From Rhizobium sp. CIAT894 (GTDB taxonomy: Bacteria; Pseudomonadota; Alphaproteobacteria; Rhizobiales; Rhizobiaceae), in contig NZ_CP020947.1 in the NCBI RefSeq assembly GCF_000172795.2, positions 3,810,501-3,874,500 on the forward strand: 64,000 nt of DNA, in the 5' to 3' direction. Of the stretch, positions 34,383 to 43,553 are shown one piece after another. The position numbers were made by a program, and so were the translations under genes. The number at the start of each line of letters is the position of its first letter. Position 1 is the stretch's first letter. The notes beneath the pieces were generated by a model. The model worked only from the letters and a program-made list of their open reading frames with translations, was not told the DNA's origin and did no database searches.

Positions 34383-35570
34383 TCAAACCTTGACCCATGC
34401 GCCGTTTTTCTTCGAAGAGGCAACGCAAGCCTCGACGAAGGCCACGCCCTTCACGCCGTCATCGACTGTGGGGTAGACCACAGCCTTGTCGACGGCCTTG
34501 CCCTTCTTGCGGGCGTTGATCGCATGCGCGGCTTCCGTATAGATTGTCGCAAAAGCCTCGAGATACCCTTCAGGATGCCCTGACGGCACGCGGGAAACGC
34601 GGCCCGCAGCCGCGCCTGACCCGGCGCCGCCCCGGGTGATCAGCCGCTTCGGTTCGCCGAACGGCGTATACCAGAGGTAGTTCGGGTCCTTCTGGGTCCA
34701 TTCCAGCCCGCCTTTGGTTCCGTAGACGCGAACCATCAGGCCGTTTTCATGGCCGGGCGCCACCTGGCTGCACCAGAGCATGCCTTTGGCCGGCTTCTCC
34801 GATCCCTTCGCCTTGAAACGCAGCATGACGTGGGCATTGTCATCCAGCCGGCGGCCGGGAACGAAGCTGTCGAGATCGGCAGCCAGGCTGTCGAGTTCCA
34901 GCCCGGTAATGAAGGAAGCAAGATTATAGGCATGCGTGCCGATATCGCCTGTGGACCCGCCGACGCCGGACTGCGCCGGATCGGTTCGCCAGGCCGCCTG
35001 CTTCTGGCCGGTCTGCTCGACCGCTTCCGTCAGCCAGTCCTGCGGATATTCGGCCTGGACCACTCTTATATCGCCGAGTTCGCCGTTGGCGATCATCTCA
35101 CGCGCCTGACGCACCATCGGATAACCGGTGTAATTATGCGTCAGCACGAAGAGCGCGCCGCTCTCGTCGGCAATTTTCTTCAGTTTTTTCGCATCGGCAA
35201 GGTTCGATGTCAGCGGCTTGTCGCAGATGACATGGATGCCGCGCTTCAGGAATTCCTTGGCCGCATCGTAGTGCACATGGTTCGGGGTGACGATCGCCAC
35301 CGCCTCGATACCGTTCTTCAGCTTCGCCTCGCGGATCGCCATCTCGCGGTAGCTGGAATAGGTCCGCGACGGATCGAGGCCGAGGTCGCGGCCGGACTGC
35401 ACGGCCTTCTCGGGCGTCGACGACAGGGCGCCGGCGATGAGATCATATTGATCGTCGATGCGCGCCGCGATGCGGTGCACCGCGCCGATGAACGCGCCCG
35501 CGCCGCCGCCCACCATGCCGAGCCGGATGCGCGGCTCGCGGGTCTGTTCGGATGATGCTTCGATTACCAT
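34383..35570 (-). CDS. Gfo/Idh/MocA family oxidoreductase
   Basis: 395 residues. The Rossmann start is RIRLGMVGGGAGAFIG, then VTPNHVHYDAA, the catalytic-lysine motif VICDKPLT and the C-terminal STGDIGTHAYNLASFI. These NAD(P)-dependent enzymes oxidise or reduce sugars and polyols such as inositols. ATG 35570 has AGGAGG at 7 nt, and the frame open to 35702 is repeat DNA. The next gene upstream is a sugar isomerase, after a palindromic repeat, so both likely serve one sugar pathway. The substrate is unknown. Confidence 0.9.
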   Translation of the reverse strand: MVIEASSEQTREPRIRLGMVGGGAGAFIGAVHRIAARIDDQYDLIAGALSSTPEKAVQSGRDLGLDPSRTYSSYREMAIREAKLKNGIEAVAIVTPNHVHYDAAKEFLKRGIHVICDKPLTSNLADAKKLKKIADESGALFVLTHNYTGYPMVRQAREMIANGELGDIRVVQAEYPQDWLTEAVEQTGQKQAAWRTDPAQSGVGGSTGDIGTHAYNLASFITGLELDSLAADLDSFVPGRRLDDNAHVMLRFKAKGSEKPAKGMLWCSQVAPGHENGLMVRVYGTKGGLEWTQKDPNYLWYTPFGEPKRLITRGGAGSGAAAGRVSRVPSGHPEGYLEAFATIYTEAAHAINARKKGKAVDKAVVYPTVDDGVKGVAFVEACVASSKKNGAWVKV

Positions 35571-35606
35571 TCTTGTCCTCCTGGAATTTAACTTGGTGCG
35601 GATGCG

Positions 35607-35747
35607 GCCCCTCATCCGGCTGCCGCCACCTTCTCCCCGTTCTGACGGGGAGAAGGGATATGCCGTGACCTCTCCGTCCCTCGCTAACGTCTCACAAGGC
35701 ACGTCCCCTCTCCCCGTCAGAACGGGGAGAGGGTTAGGGTGAGGGGC
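35607..35747. repeat. RIME-like palindromic intergenic repeat
   Basis: Outer arms GCCCCTCATCC (35607) and GGGTGAGGGGC (ending 35747) enclose two inner hairpins built on CTTCTCCCCG/CGGGGAGAAG and CCTCTCCCCG/CGGGGAGAGG. The same family recurs at 43467-43539. It resembles the Rhizobium intergenic mosaic elements. It separates the oxidoreductase from the sugar isomerase. Confidence 0.75.
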
Positions 35748-35771
35748 AGTTTCGCGGCAAGAACCTATGCC

Positions 35772-36824
35772 TTAAAGCCCCAGCATCCGCCGATTGGCGG
35801 CCTGATCCGTGCCGCTGCCGGCAAAATCGTCGAAGGCTTTTTCGGTGACGCGAATAATGTGGGCGGCGACGAACTCGGCCCCTTCGCGGGCACCGTCCTC
35901 AGGATGTTTCAACGCGCATTCCCATTCGACCACGGCCCAGCCGTCGAAATTATTGGCCGTCATCTTCGAGAACACGGCACCGAAATCCACCTGGCCGTCG
36001 CCGAGCGAGCGGAAGCGGCCGGCGCGCTCCACCCAGCCCTGATAGCCCCCATAGACGCCCTGGCGCCCGCTCGGATTGAACTCCGCATCCTTGACGTGGA
36101 ACATCTTGATGCGGTCCTTGTAGATGTCGATATTGTCGAGATAATCGAGGCACTGCAGGACGTAGTGCGATGGGTCGTAGAGCATGTTGGCGCGGGGATG
36201 GTTCTTCACCCGCTCCAGGAACATCTCGAAGGTGATGCCGTCATGCAGGTCCTCGCCCGGATGGATCTCGTAGCAGACGTCGATGCCGTTTTCATCCGCA
36301 TGGTTGAGGATCGGCGTCCAGCGGCGGGCAAGTTCGTCGAAGGCGGTCTCGACCAGACCGGCGGGACGTTGCGGCCAGGGATAGACGAAGGGCCAGGCAA
36401 GCGCGCCGGAGAAGGTCGCATGCGCCTTGAGGCCGAGGTTTTTCGATGCCGTCAGCGCCATCTTGACCTGCTCGACCGCCCATTCCTGGCGCGCCTTTGG
36501 ATTGCCGCGCACTTCGGGGGCCGCGAAGCCGTCGAAGGCTTCGTCATAGGCCGGGTGAACGGCGACGAGCTGGCCCTGCAGATGGGTGGAGAGTTCCGTG
36601 ATCTCGATGCCGTTTTCGCGCGCCTTGCCGGCGAATTCGTCACAATAATCCTTGGAGGTCGCGGCCTTCTTCAGGTCGATCAGCTGGCTTGCCCAGCTCG
36701 GCACCTGGACGCCCTTATAGCCGATGTCGGCCGCCCATTTGGTGATTGCGTCCCAGGAATTGAAAGGCGCAGTATCGCCCGCGAACTGGCCAAGGAAAAG
36801 GCCGGGGCCCTTGATCGTCTTCAT
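35772..36824 (-). CDS. Sugar phosphate isomerase/epimerase (xylose-isomerase-like TIM barrel)
   Basis: 350 residues of the AP-endonuclease-2/IolE-like TIM-barrel family. Metal-ligand motifs include CYEIHPGEDLHD, NMLYDPSHYVLQC, KMFHVKDAEF and the final VVEWECALKHPEDG. Members isomerise or epimerise sugars and inositol derivatives. ATG 36824 has GGGAGG at 7 nt. It pairs with the MocA-type oxidoreductase, as in many rhizobial sugar and inositol loci, and a LacI-type half-palindrome lies just upstream. The exact substrate cannot be told. Confidence 0.9.
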   Translation of the reverse strand: MKTIKGPGLFLGQFAGDTAPFNSWDAITKWAADIGYKGVQVPSWASQLIDLKKAATSKDYCDEFAGKARENGIEITELSTHLQGQLVAVHPAYDEAFDGFAAPEVRGNPKARQEWAVEQVKMALTASKNLGLKAHATFSGALAWPFVYPWPQRPAGLVETAFDELARRWTPILNHADENGIDVCYEIHPGEDLHDGITFEMFLERVKNHPRANMLYDPSHYVLQCLDYLDNIDIYKDRIKMFHVKDAEFNPSGRQGVYGGYQGWVERAGRFRSLGDGQVDFGAVFSKMTANNFDGWAVVEWECALKHPEDGAREGAEFVAAHIIRVTEKAFDDFAGSGTDQAANRRMLGL

Positions 36825-36849
36825 GTCAGATTCCTCCCTGAATATCGAC

Positions 36850-36863
36850 CGTAAACGTTTCTG
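36850..36863. promoter_or_regulatory. Candidate LacI-type operator before the sugar isomerase
   Basis: CGTAAACGTTTCTG contains the perfect 8-bp palindrome AAACGTTT and matches TGTAAACGTTTACA at 10 of 14 positions. It sits 26 nt before the isomerase start. The LacI protein encoded at 41003 binds, by inference, similar TGTAAA-type sites and may also act here. Confidence 0.45.
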
Positions 36864-37025
36864 AAATGTTGTAGCACGCAATTTGGCAGGCGCAAGGCAC
36901 CTTCCCGCCTTTGCTTCGCGCATCGGCACGCAGGCCGGATGAGACAGGCCTGCGAACTAATCATGATGGGCTTTGACGGGCAAGAGGTACGTGCAGCATT
37001 TTCGGCTGTGCGCCGAAGGCAAGCA

Positions 37026-37058
37026 TAAAAACGCGCCCATCCTTTCGAATGGGCGCGC
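37026..37058 (-). terminator. Rho-independent terminator after the sugar-binding protein gene
   Basis: On the minus strand, GCGCCCAT and ATGGGCGC pair around a short loop and are followed by CGTTTTTATG. It ends about 15 nt after the substrate-binding protein stop. Confidence 0.8.
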
Positions 37059-37073
37059 CCTGCAGTCGATGGA

Positions 37074-38021
37074 TCAGAACGGAGAATCCGGGAAATAGAA
37101 GTCCTTGGCATTGTCCTTGGTGACGAGTGTTGCGTCGAGGATGTAATTGCCGTGGACCGGGACCTGATCGTAGAGCGCCGCCGCCGTGAGTTCCATTGCC
37201 GTGCCGACCATTGCCGGCGGGTAGAGAACGTCGACCGGGATCAGCTTGTCGCCGTCCATGACCTTCTTGACCATGTCCTTGGAGCCGGCGCCGGCAACGA
37301 CATACTTGATGTCGGTGCGCTTGGCCTGCTCGATCGCCTGCAGAACGCCGACGGCCATGTCGTCGTCCTGGCACCATACGACGTCGATCTTCTGGTACTT
37401 CGTCAGGTAGTCCTGCATCACCTTGAAGGCATCGTCGCGGTTCCAGTTGCCATACTGGCGATCGAGAACCTTGACCTTGGAACCGGCAATGCCCTTGTCG
37501 AAACCGTCCTGGCGCTGCTGGTCGATCGGGATCGGCAGACCACGGATGATGACGACTTCAGCGTCCGGAGTCTTTTCGGCAATGTACTTGCCGGCGACTT
37601 CGCCGAGAGCCGGGTTGTTGCCGGCGACATAAAGGTCGCGCACGGAATTGTCGTTGTTGCTCGGCGCGCGGTCGACGAGAGCGACAAATTTGCCCTTGCC
37701 TTTGACTTCCTTGATGGCGTTGACGAGCGGATCCGGGTCCGACGGCAGAATGACAAGGGCATCGATGCCCTGCGTATCGAGATCCTGCACAGCGTTAGCC
37801 TGGCTGGCGGCATCCGGCGAGGTCTTGACGATGACGTTGAGACCGGGATGTTCGGCCATCAGCAGCTTGGCGACGCGTTCGGCATGGAAGACGACGCCCG
37901 AGGTCCAGCCGTGGTCGGCAGCCGGAATGGAGACGCCGATGGTGAATTTCTTGTCCTGGGCGTGAGCGGCGCCGGCGAACGTCACCGCCGCAACCGCGAG
38001 ACCCAACATCAATTTCCGCAT
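37074..38021 (-). CDS. Sugar ABC transporter substrate-binding protein (periplasmic)
   Basis: 315 residues with a Sec signal (RKLMLGLAVAAVTFAGAAHA, cleavage after AHA near 22). The mature part FTIGVSIPAADHGWTSGVVF and DGFDKGIAG onward is the ribose/galactose-type binding fold (peripla_BP_4). ATG 38021 has GGGAGGA at 7 nt. It is last in the minus-strand set ATPase - permease - binding protein and ends at a terminator. The ligand is a mono-sugar, not identified, and its neighbour isomerase and oxidoreductase may process it. Confidence 0.92.
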   Translation of the reverse strand: MRKLMLGLAVAAVTFAGAAHAQDKKFTIGVSIPAADHGWTSGVVFHAERVAKLLMAEHPGLNVIVKTSPDAASQANAVQDLDTQGIDALVILPSDPDPLVNAIKEVKGKGKFVALVDRAPSNNDNSVRDLYVAGNNPALGEVAGKYIAEKTPDAEVVIIRGLPIPIDQQRQDGFDKGIAGSKVKVLDRQYGNWNRDDAFKVMQDYLTKYQKIDVVWCQDDDMAVGVLQAIEQAKRTDIKYVVAGAGSKDMVKKVMDGDKLIPVDVLYPPAMVGTAMELTAAALYDQVPVHGNYILDATLVTKDNAKDFYFPDSPF

Positions 38022-38119
38022 GCTATTTCCTCCCAATGACTTCAGGGACTTGTTCCATCGGGACCGGACGCCCTGTAAGCCCGGCCGAATTGTAAACCCG
38101 GTCGAATGAGCCGGTCAGA

Positions 38120-39124
38120 TCATGATTTGCGCACCAGCGAGCGCTGGACGAACATGGCGATGATGATGATCGCCCCCTGAATGGCGCCGATCAGATATTC
38201 GCTGATGAAGTTCGAAAGCAGCATGATGTTGCCGACGAGCTCGAGGATGAAGGCGCCGCAGATCGTGCCCCAGACCCTGCCGGCGCCGCCCTTCAGCGCC
38301 GTCCCGCCGACGACGACGGCAGTGATCGCCTGCAACTCCCACAGGATGCCTGTCGTTGCCGAGGTCGAGCCGAGACGCGGAACATAGAGCAGCACGGCGA
38401 TGGCGACGCAGAGCCCCTGGATGACGAAGGCGATCGTCCGCACGCGGTTGACCGCGATGCCCGAATAGCGGGCGACATCGCTGTTCGAACCGACAGCAAC
38501 GACATGGCGCCCATAGCGCGTGCGATAGAGGATGAAGGCCGCAACAGCTGTCACCGCCAGGATCACCACGATCGGCAGCGGCACGCCGCCGATATTGCCG
38601 AAATAGGCGGGACGATAGAGCGTCTGGATATCGGCCGAACGCAGGGTGATCGCGCCGCCCTGCGACAGCCATGTCGTCAGGCCGCGATAGATGCCCATCG
38701 TGCCAAGCGTGGCGATGAACGGCTCGATCTTGCCCACCGTGGTGATCAGGCCGTTCGCCAGACCGCAAAGTGCACCGGCAACGATCGTGAAGACGACCGC
38801 GACCGTCAGCATCAAAGCCGGATTTTCGATGGCGCCCGAATTCATCAACAGGATCATCAGGCTGGCAACGAAAGCCACCATCGAGCCCACCGACAGGTCG
38901 AGATCACCTGCCGATATCACGAAGGTCGCGCCGACCGCGATGATGGCGATGAAGGCGCTGCGGGTGGCGACGTTGGCAAGGTTGGTGATGCCGATGAAAT
39001 TGGGATTGACCAGAGCTCCGACGATCAGGAGCAGCGCCAGGGCGACGAAAGGTGCGACCGCACGCAGATCGACATCCCGCCAGGATCGGCGCCGGATTTC
39101 CCTGGTCTCCTCGTTGACACTCAT
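38120..39124 (-). CDS. Sugar ABC transporter permease (RbsC/XylH family)
   Basis: 334 residues with about nine or ten membrane helices. The family motif ISAGDLDLSVGSMVAF is near the second helix and AITAVVVGGTALKGGAGRVWGT near the C-terminus. ATG 39124 is chosen over an in-frame upstream start at 39199. It lies between the ATPase and binding-protein genes and forms the inner-membrane channel of the importer. Confidence 0.92.
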   Translation of the reverse strand: MSVNEETREIRRRSWRDVDLRAVAPFVALALLLIVGALVNPNFIGITNLANVATRSAFIAIIAVGATFVISAGDLDLSVGSMVAFVASLMILLMNSGAIENPALMLTVAVVFTIVAGALCGLANGLITTVGKIEPFIATLGTMGIYRGLTTWLSQGGAITLRSADIQTLYRPAYFGNIGGVPLPIVVILAVTAVAAFILYRTRYGRHVVAVGSNSDVARYSGIAVNRVRTIAFVIQGLCVAIAVLLYVPRLGSTSATTGILWELQAITAVVVGGTALKGGAGRVWGTICGAFILELVGNIMLLSNFISEYLIGAIQGAIIIIAMFVQRSLVRKS

Positions 39125-39203
39125 ATCCAAAACCAACCTCCCGTCCCATATTTTCTGGGCATCTTCTCTGTCGTCCGGATCGGCGAAGCCCTGCTTCAAA
39201 GCC

Positions 39204-40733
39204 TCAGGCCGCCGCCTTCTTCTTGAGCCCGGCGGCGTAACGCATGATTTCCTGTTCGGAAATCTCGTCTCCTTCGAGCACGCCGACGATATGTCCTTCG
39301 CGCATCACCACCACTCGGGTGCAGAGGCCGATGACTTCAGGCATCTCCGACGAGACGACGATGATCGACCGGCCGTCCCGGGCGAGCGCCGAGATGAAAT
39401 GATAGATCTGCTGCTTGGTGCCGACATCGATGCCGCGCGTCGGTTCGTCTATGATGATGATGTCGGGCTCGGTCTCCATGACCTTGGCCAGCAGCAGCTT
39501 CTGCTGGTTTCCGCCGGACATGCGGCCGGCGATGATATTGCCGTCGCGAACCCTGATGTCGAAACGGCGTTTGGCCTTCGCCAGTGCAGCCGCCTCGCTG
39601 GCTGGGCTGAGATAGCCGTGGCGGCCGTGCCTTTCGAGCGATTGCAACGTCAGATTGGCCACCATGCCGGAGCGCAGCAGCAGCCCCTTCGACTTGCGGT
39701 CCTTGGTCATGTAGGCAAGCCCGCAGCGATTGGCGGCATGCACGTCGCCGGAAGGAACCGTTTCGCCCTTGATGACCACCTCGCCGTCAAGACGGCTTCG
39801 CAAACCGGCGATCGCTTCCATCAGCTCGGTACGGCCGGAGCCGATCATGCCGGAGAAGCCGATGATCTCGCCCTTGCGCACCTCGAAGCTCGCATCCTTC
39901 ACATAGCCCGTCGACACCGAGGCAACGCGGAGCACGACCTCCTCGTCCACGTCAGGTTCGACCTTGGCGGGATAGAGGCTGGAAAGTTCGCGGCCCACCA
40001 TCAGCTGCGCGATCGATTCCCCATCCAGAATGGATGTCGGCGACGTCTTGATCCACTGGCCGTCGCGCAGGACCGTCACCCGATCGGTCAATTCCATGAC
40101 CTCGTCGAGCTTATGGGAGACGAAGACGAAGCTCGTGCCCTGGTCGCGCAGCTTGCGGACCTGCTTGAAGAGCATATTGGTCTCTTCCCGCGACAGCACC
40201 GCGGTCGGCTCATCCATGAACACGACCCGCGCATCACGGCTGATCGCCTTGGCGACTTCGACCATCTGCTTGTCGGCGATGGAAAGCGTGCTGATCAGGG
40301 CATTCTCGTCGACATGCGAACCCAGCACATCGAGAACCTTGCGCGTCTCCGATCGCATATATTTGCGGTCGAGCACGCCGAACCGCGTGACTTCGCGCCC
40401 GAGAAACAGGCTCTCCGTCACCGTCAGATGGTCGGCGAGATTGAATTCCTGATGGATGATGACGATCCCCAGCGCTTCCGCTCCGCCATTCGGCGGCAGC
40501 ACGACAGGCTTGCCGTCGAGCAGAATCTCGCCGGAACTCGGCTGCTCGAAGCCTGACAACACCTTGACGAGCGTGGACTTGCCGGCGCCGTTCTCACCCA
40601 TGAGGGCATGGATTTCGCCGGCACGGAGATCGAAATTGACGCTGAAGAGCACCTGCACGCCGCTGAAGGATTTGCATATGCGCCTGGCGGACAGCACCAC
40701 GGGTGCGGTGTCGGCGGTCTCCACGGTCATCAT
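39204..40733 (-). CDS. Sugar ABC transporter ATP-binding protein (duplicated ATPase, RbsA/XylG type)
   Basis: 509 residues with two ATPase modules. The first keeps MGENGAGKST and a Walker B (VVFMDEPTAVL). The second has a degenerate P-loop (SGMIGSGRTELM) and the signature RMSGGNQQKLLLAK, the normal pattern for sugar ATPases of this class. Two adjacent ATGs (40733, 40730) with GGGGGAG. First gene of the transporter operon, preceded by two strong palindromes and a divergent LacI gene. Confidence 0.93.
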   Translation of the reverse strand: MMTVETADTAPVVLSARRICKSFSGVQVLFSVNFDLRAGEIHALMGENGAGKSTLVKVLSGFEQPSSGEILLDGKPVVLPPNGGAEALGIVIIHQEFNLADHLTVTESLFLGREVTRFGVLDRKYMRSETRKVLDVLGSHVDENALISTLSIADKQMVEVAKAISRDARVVFMDEPTAVLSREETNMLFKQVRKLRDQGTSFVFVSHKLDEVMELTDRVTVLRDGQWIKTSPTSILDGESIAQLMVGRELSSLYPAKVEPDVDEEVVLRVASVSTGYVKDASFEVRKGEIIGFSGMIGSGRTELMEAIAGLRSRLDGEVVIKGETVPSGDVHAANRCGLAYMTKDRKSKGLLLRSGMVANLTLQSLERHGRHGYLSPASEAAALAKAKRRFDIRVRDGNIIAGRMSGGNQQKLLLAKVMETEPDIIIIDEPTRGIDVGTKQQIYHFISALARDGRSIIVVSSEMPEVIGLCTRVVVMREGHIVGVLEGDEISEQEIMRYAAGLKKKAAA

Positions 40734-40874
40734 GCTCTCCCCCAAGAGCGTCTTGCATCCGGCGGAAGGCACCGGCGCTGCTCCATCACCTTGAACTAGC
40801 GCACATTCCCATTTTGAAAACCGCTTCCTGTTTTCGGGTGCTGTGAGCTGCGGCTCCCATCCGCTTTGAAGTTT

Positions 40875-40911
40875 ATGTAAACCTTTACATCACCTATGTA
40901 AAGGTTTACAT
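40875..40911. promoter_or_regulatory. Tandem LacI-type operators in the divergent promoter
   Basis: Two 16-bp palindromes, ATGTAAACCTTTACAT (40875-40890) and ATGTAAAGGTTTACAT (40896-40911), are inverted copies of each other with centres 21 bp apart, two helical turns. They lie between the transporter ATPase gene and the LacI gene. The arrangement suits cooperative binding of two repressor dimers controlling both directions. Confidence 0.8.
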
Positions 40912-41002
40912 GGTGGATTTACGCAGATCCGTTGAAGCCTGCCTTTGACCTCTCGACAAGTCTGTGTAGTGTCGCGGCGAAGACAGCCCAAGGCAGAGCT
41001 CA

Positions 41003-42034
41003 GTGTCGAATTCCACGCCCGCAACCATCGAAGACGTCGCCCGGATCGCCGAGGTCTCCATCGCGACGGTGTCCCGGGCGATCCACATGCCGGAGAAGGT
41101 CGCCAACTCCACCCGTCTCAAGGTCAACCAGGCGATCGCCGTCACCGGCTACACCACCAATGCCATGGCCCGCAGCCTGAGGCTCGGCCGCTCCAACATG
41201 ATCCTCGTGGTGGCGCCTGATATCGGCGACCCGAATTTCTCCAACATCCTTGTCGGTCTGGAGAATGAGGCGCGCGCGCACGGCTACGGCGTCCTGATCG
41301 GCCACACGCAGAACGACGCCCAGCGCGGGCTGGAATATCTGAAATTCTTCAACTCCAACCAGGCTGCCGGATTGATCCTCTTCACCGGCATCCTGCCCTT
41401 CGGTCATCAGACCATGACCGCGCGGCTGCCGCCGAGCGTCGGCGTTTTCGAGCCCGTCTTCAATGGCGGCATTCCCTATGTCGGCGTCGACGATACCGAG
41501 GGGGCGCGAAAGGCGGTGGACCTGCTGCTGGCCGAAGGACATCGCAAGATCGCCTTCATCGGCGATTCGCGCACCCGGCTTGCCTTTATCCGGCGCCGCA
41601 TGGGATATGATGCCGAACTCGATGCGGCCGGCATTCCGCCCGATTTGAGGATCGTGCTCGAAGGCGACGGCACGATTGAAAGCGGCCGGCATGCGGTCGA
41701 ACAGCTTTTCATGCGCGACACGCTGCCCACGGCCTTCATGTGCGTAAACGACCAGACGGCGATCGGCGTCATGATCGGGCTTGGGGCGCGGGGCTACGAT
41801 ATTCCAAGGGATTTCTCGGTGACCGGTTTCGACGACGTGCCGCAGGCCGTCTTCATATCGCCGTCGCTGACGACGATCCGCCAGCCGCGAACGGCGATCG
41901 GCAAACAGGCCATGGCGCTGCTGTTGGAACTCTTGTCCGATGGCCGGCCGGCCGAGACGGAAATCCTGCTGCGGCCGGATCTGGTGGTTCGCAACTCCGT
42001 CTCCGCACCGTCGCGCCAATGGTTCAAGCGCTGA
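41003..42034 (+). CDS. LacI family transcriptional regulator of the sugar transporter
   Basis: 343 residues. The HTH (TIEDVARIAEVSIATVSRAI) is followed by the effector domain (NMILVVAPDIGDPNFSNILV to SVTGFDDVPQAVFISPSLTT), as in CytR/PurR relatives. It starts with GTG at 41003, with a weak GAG site. Divergent from the sugar ABC operon, with the tandem operators in between, so it most likely represses both itself and the transporter until its sugar is present. Confidence 0.92.
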   Translation: MSNSTPATIEDVARIAEVSIATVSRAIHMPEKVANSTRLKVNQAIAVTGYTTNAMARSLRLGRSNMILVVAPDIGDPNFSNILVGLENEARAHGYGVLIGHTQNDAQRGLEYLKFFNSNQAAGLILFTGILPFGHQTMTARLPPSVGVFEPVFNGGIPYVGVDDTEGARKAVDLLLAEGHRKIAFIGDSRTRLAFIRRRMGYDAELDAAGIPPDLRIVLEGDGTIESGRHAVEQLFMRDTLPTAFMCVNDQTAIGVMIGLGARGYDIPRDFSVTGFDDVPQAVFISPSLTTIRQPRTAIGKQAMALLLELLSDGRPAETEILLRPDLVVRNSVSAPSRQWFKR

Positions 42035-42055
42035 AGACGCTATAATAACCAGCTA

Positions 42056-42091
42056 CAAAAAGCTGCGCCGGCGACCGTGGGCCGCCGGCGC
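42056..42091 (-). terminator. Rho-independent terminator after xylA
   Basis: GCGCCGGCG (42065-42073) and CGCCGGCGC (42083-42091) are perfect 9-bp arms. On the minus strand they are followed by AGCTTTTTG, ideal for ending xylA transcription. The hairpin also lies 30 nt after the convergent LacI stop. Confidence 0.75.
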
Positions 42092-42097
42092 GCTTTA

Positions 42098-43408
42098 TCA
42101 GACGTAACGATTGACGACGTTTTCGAGCAGTTCCTGCTTGCCGGATCTCGGCTGCGGGTTCACGTCCTTGGTTTCGACCCAGTTGGTGATCTCGTCCAGC
42201 GAATATTCGCCGCGGAAGAGCTTCTGGGCCTCGGCCGATTCCCAGCCGGCATAACGATCGGCGAGCGGCTGCGACAGGGCCTTGTCCTCGATCATCCTGG
42301 CGGCGGCTTTCAGGCCGCGGGCGCAGCAATCCATGCCGCCGATATGGCCGATCAGCAGATCCGCCGGATCGAGCGACTGGCGGCGCAGCTTGGCGTCGAA
42401 GTTGGTGCCGCCGGTCTTGAAGCCGCCGCCCGCCAGGACGTGGTAATAGGCGAGCGCCATTTCCGGAACGTTGTTCGGGAACTGGTCGGTGTCCCAGCCG
42501 GACTGGTAGTCGTTGCGGTTCATGTCGATCGAGCCGAAGATGCCGAGCGCATTGGCGAGCGCCAGCTCGTGCTCGAAGGAATGGCCGGCAAGGATCGCAT
42601 GGCCCTGCTCGATATTGACCTTCACCTCGTTTTCCAGACCGTGCTTCTTGAGGAAGCCGTAAACGGTGGCGACGTCGTAGTCATACTGGTGCTTGGTCGG
42701 CTCCTGCGGCTTCGGCTCGATCAGGATCGTGCCCTTGTAGCCGATCTTGTGCTTGTATTCGACGACGAGGTTGAGGAAGCGCCCGAGCTGGTCAAGCTCG
42801 CGGCCGATATCGGTGTTGAGCAGGGTTTCATAGCCTTCGCGCCCGCCCCAAAGCACGTAATTCTCGCCGCCGAGCTTCTGCGTGGCGTCGATGCAGGTCT
42901 TGACCGTCGCAGCCGCGAAAGCAAAGACATCCGGATCCGGATTGGTGGCTGCACCCGACATATAGCGGCGGTGCGAAAACAGGTTCGCCGTGCCCCAGAG
43001 CAGCTTGGTGCCGGTAGCGGCCTGCTTTTCGGCGAAATAATCGACGATCTCGTTCAGGTTCCTGGTGTTCTCGGCAAAGTTCTTGCCTTCCGGGCGCACG
43101 TCGGCGTCATGGAAGCAGTAATAGGGCGCACCCAGCAGCGAGAAGAATTCGAAAGCGACGTCGGCCTTCAGCTTGGCAGCCTTCATCGTGTCTTCGAACC
43201 AGGGACGCAGGAAGGTCTGGCCGCCGAAGGGGTCGCCGCCCGGCCAGGTGAAGGTGTGCCAATAGGCGACAGCAAAACGCAGATGGTCTTCCATGCGCTT
43301 GCCGAGAACGATCTCGTCCGGCTGGTAATAGCGGAAGGCCAGCGGATTGGTGCTGTCGGGGCCTTCATATTTGATCTTCTGGATATCGCCGAAAAATCCG
43401 GTGCTCAT
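42098..43408 (-). CDS. xylA: Xylose isomerase
   Basis: 436 residues, the usual length for class II xylose isomerases. Signatures include [16 protein letters not shown] (the VWGGREG loop), [36 protein letters not shown] and FNSIDMNR-like metal-site strands ([20 protein letters not shown], to the 20-residue limit). It converts D-xylose to D-xylulose, using Mg or Co ions. ATG 43408 has AAGGAG at 7 nt. Same strand as xylB, but a palindromic repeat lies between them. Confidence 0.95.
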   Translation of the reverse strand: MSTGFFGDIQKIKYEGPDSTNPLAFRYYQPDEIVLGKRMEDHLRFAVAYWHTFTWPGGDPFGGQTFLRPWFEDTMKAAKLKADVAFEFFSLLGAPYYCFHDADVRPEGKNFAENTRNLNEIVDYFAEKQAATGTKLLWGTANLFSHRRYMSGAATNPDPDVFAFAAATVKTCIDATQKLGGENYVLWGGREGYETLLNTDIGRELDQLGRFLNLVVEYKHKIGYKGTILIEPKPQEPTKHQYDYDVATVYGFLKKHGLENEVKVNIEQGHAILAGHSFEHELALANALGIFGSIDMNRNDYQSGWDTDQFPNNVPEMALAYYHVLAGGGFKTGGTNFDAKLRRQSLDPADLLIGHIGGMDCCARGLKAAARMIEDKALSQPLADRYAGWESAEAQKLFRGEYSLDEITNWVETKDVNPQPRSGKQELLENVVNRYV

Positions 43409-43466
43409 CTTGGGTCTCCTTGGGTTCGTATTTTTTCGAAGCTCTGAATTGATGGTCTACGCCAGA

Positions 43467-43539
43467 GGCCCCCTCATCCGCCTGCCGGCACCTTCTCCCC
43501 GAAGGGGAGAGGTGGCCCGAAGGGTCGGATGAGGGGGCC
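43467..43539. repeat. RIME-like palindromic repeat between xylB and xylA
   Basis: Perfect outer arms GGCCCCCTCATCC and GGATGAGGGGGCC enclose an inner hairpin CTTCTCCCC/GGGGAGAGG. Same family as the element at 35607-35747. It sits in the 145-nt gap of a probable operon, so a transcript would fold strongly here. Confidence 0.75.
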
Positions 43540-43553
43540 GCTGGCTCAAACTC

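Noticed and set aside
43467..43539. CRISPR-like repeat at the palindromic elements
   Set aside because: The elements are single palindromic repeats at separate sites, without regular spacers or cas genes.
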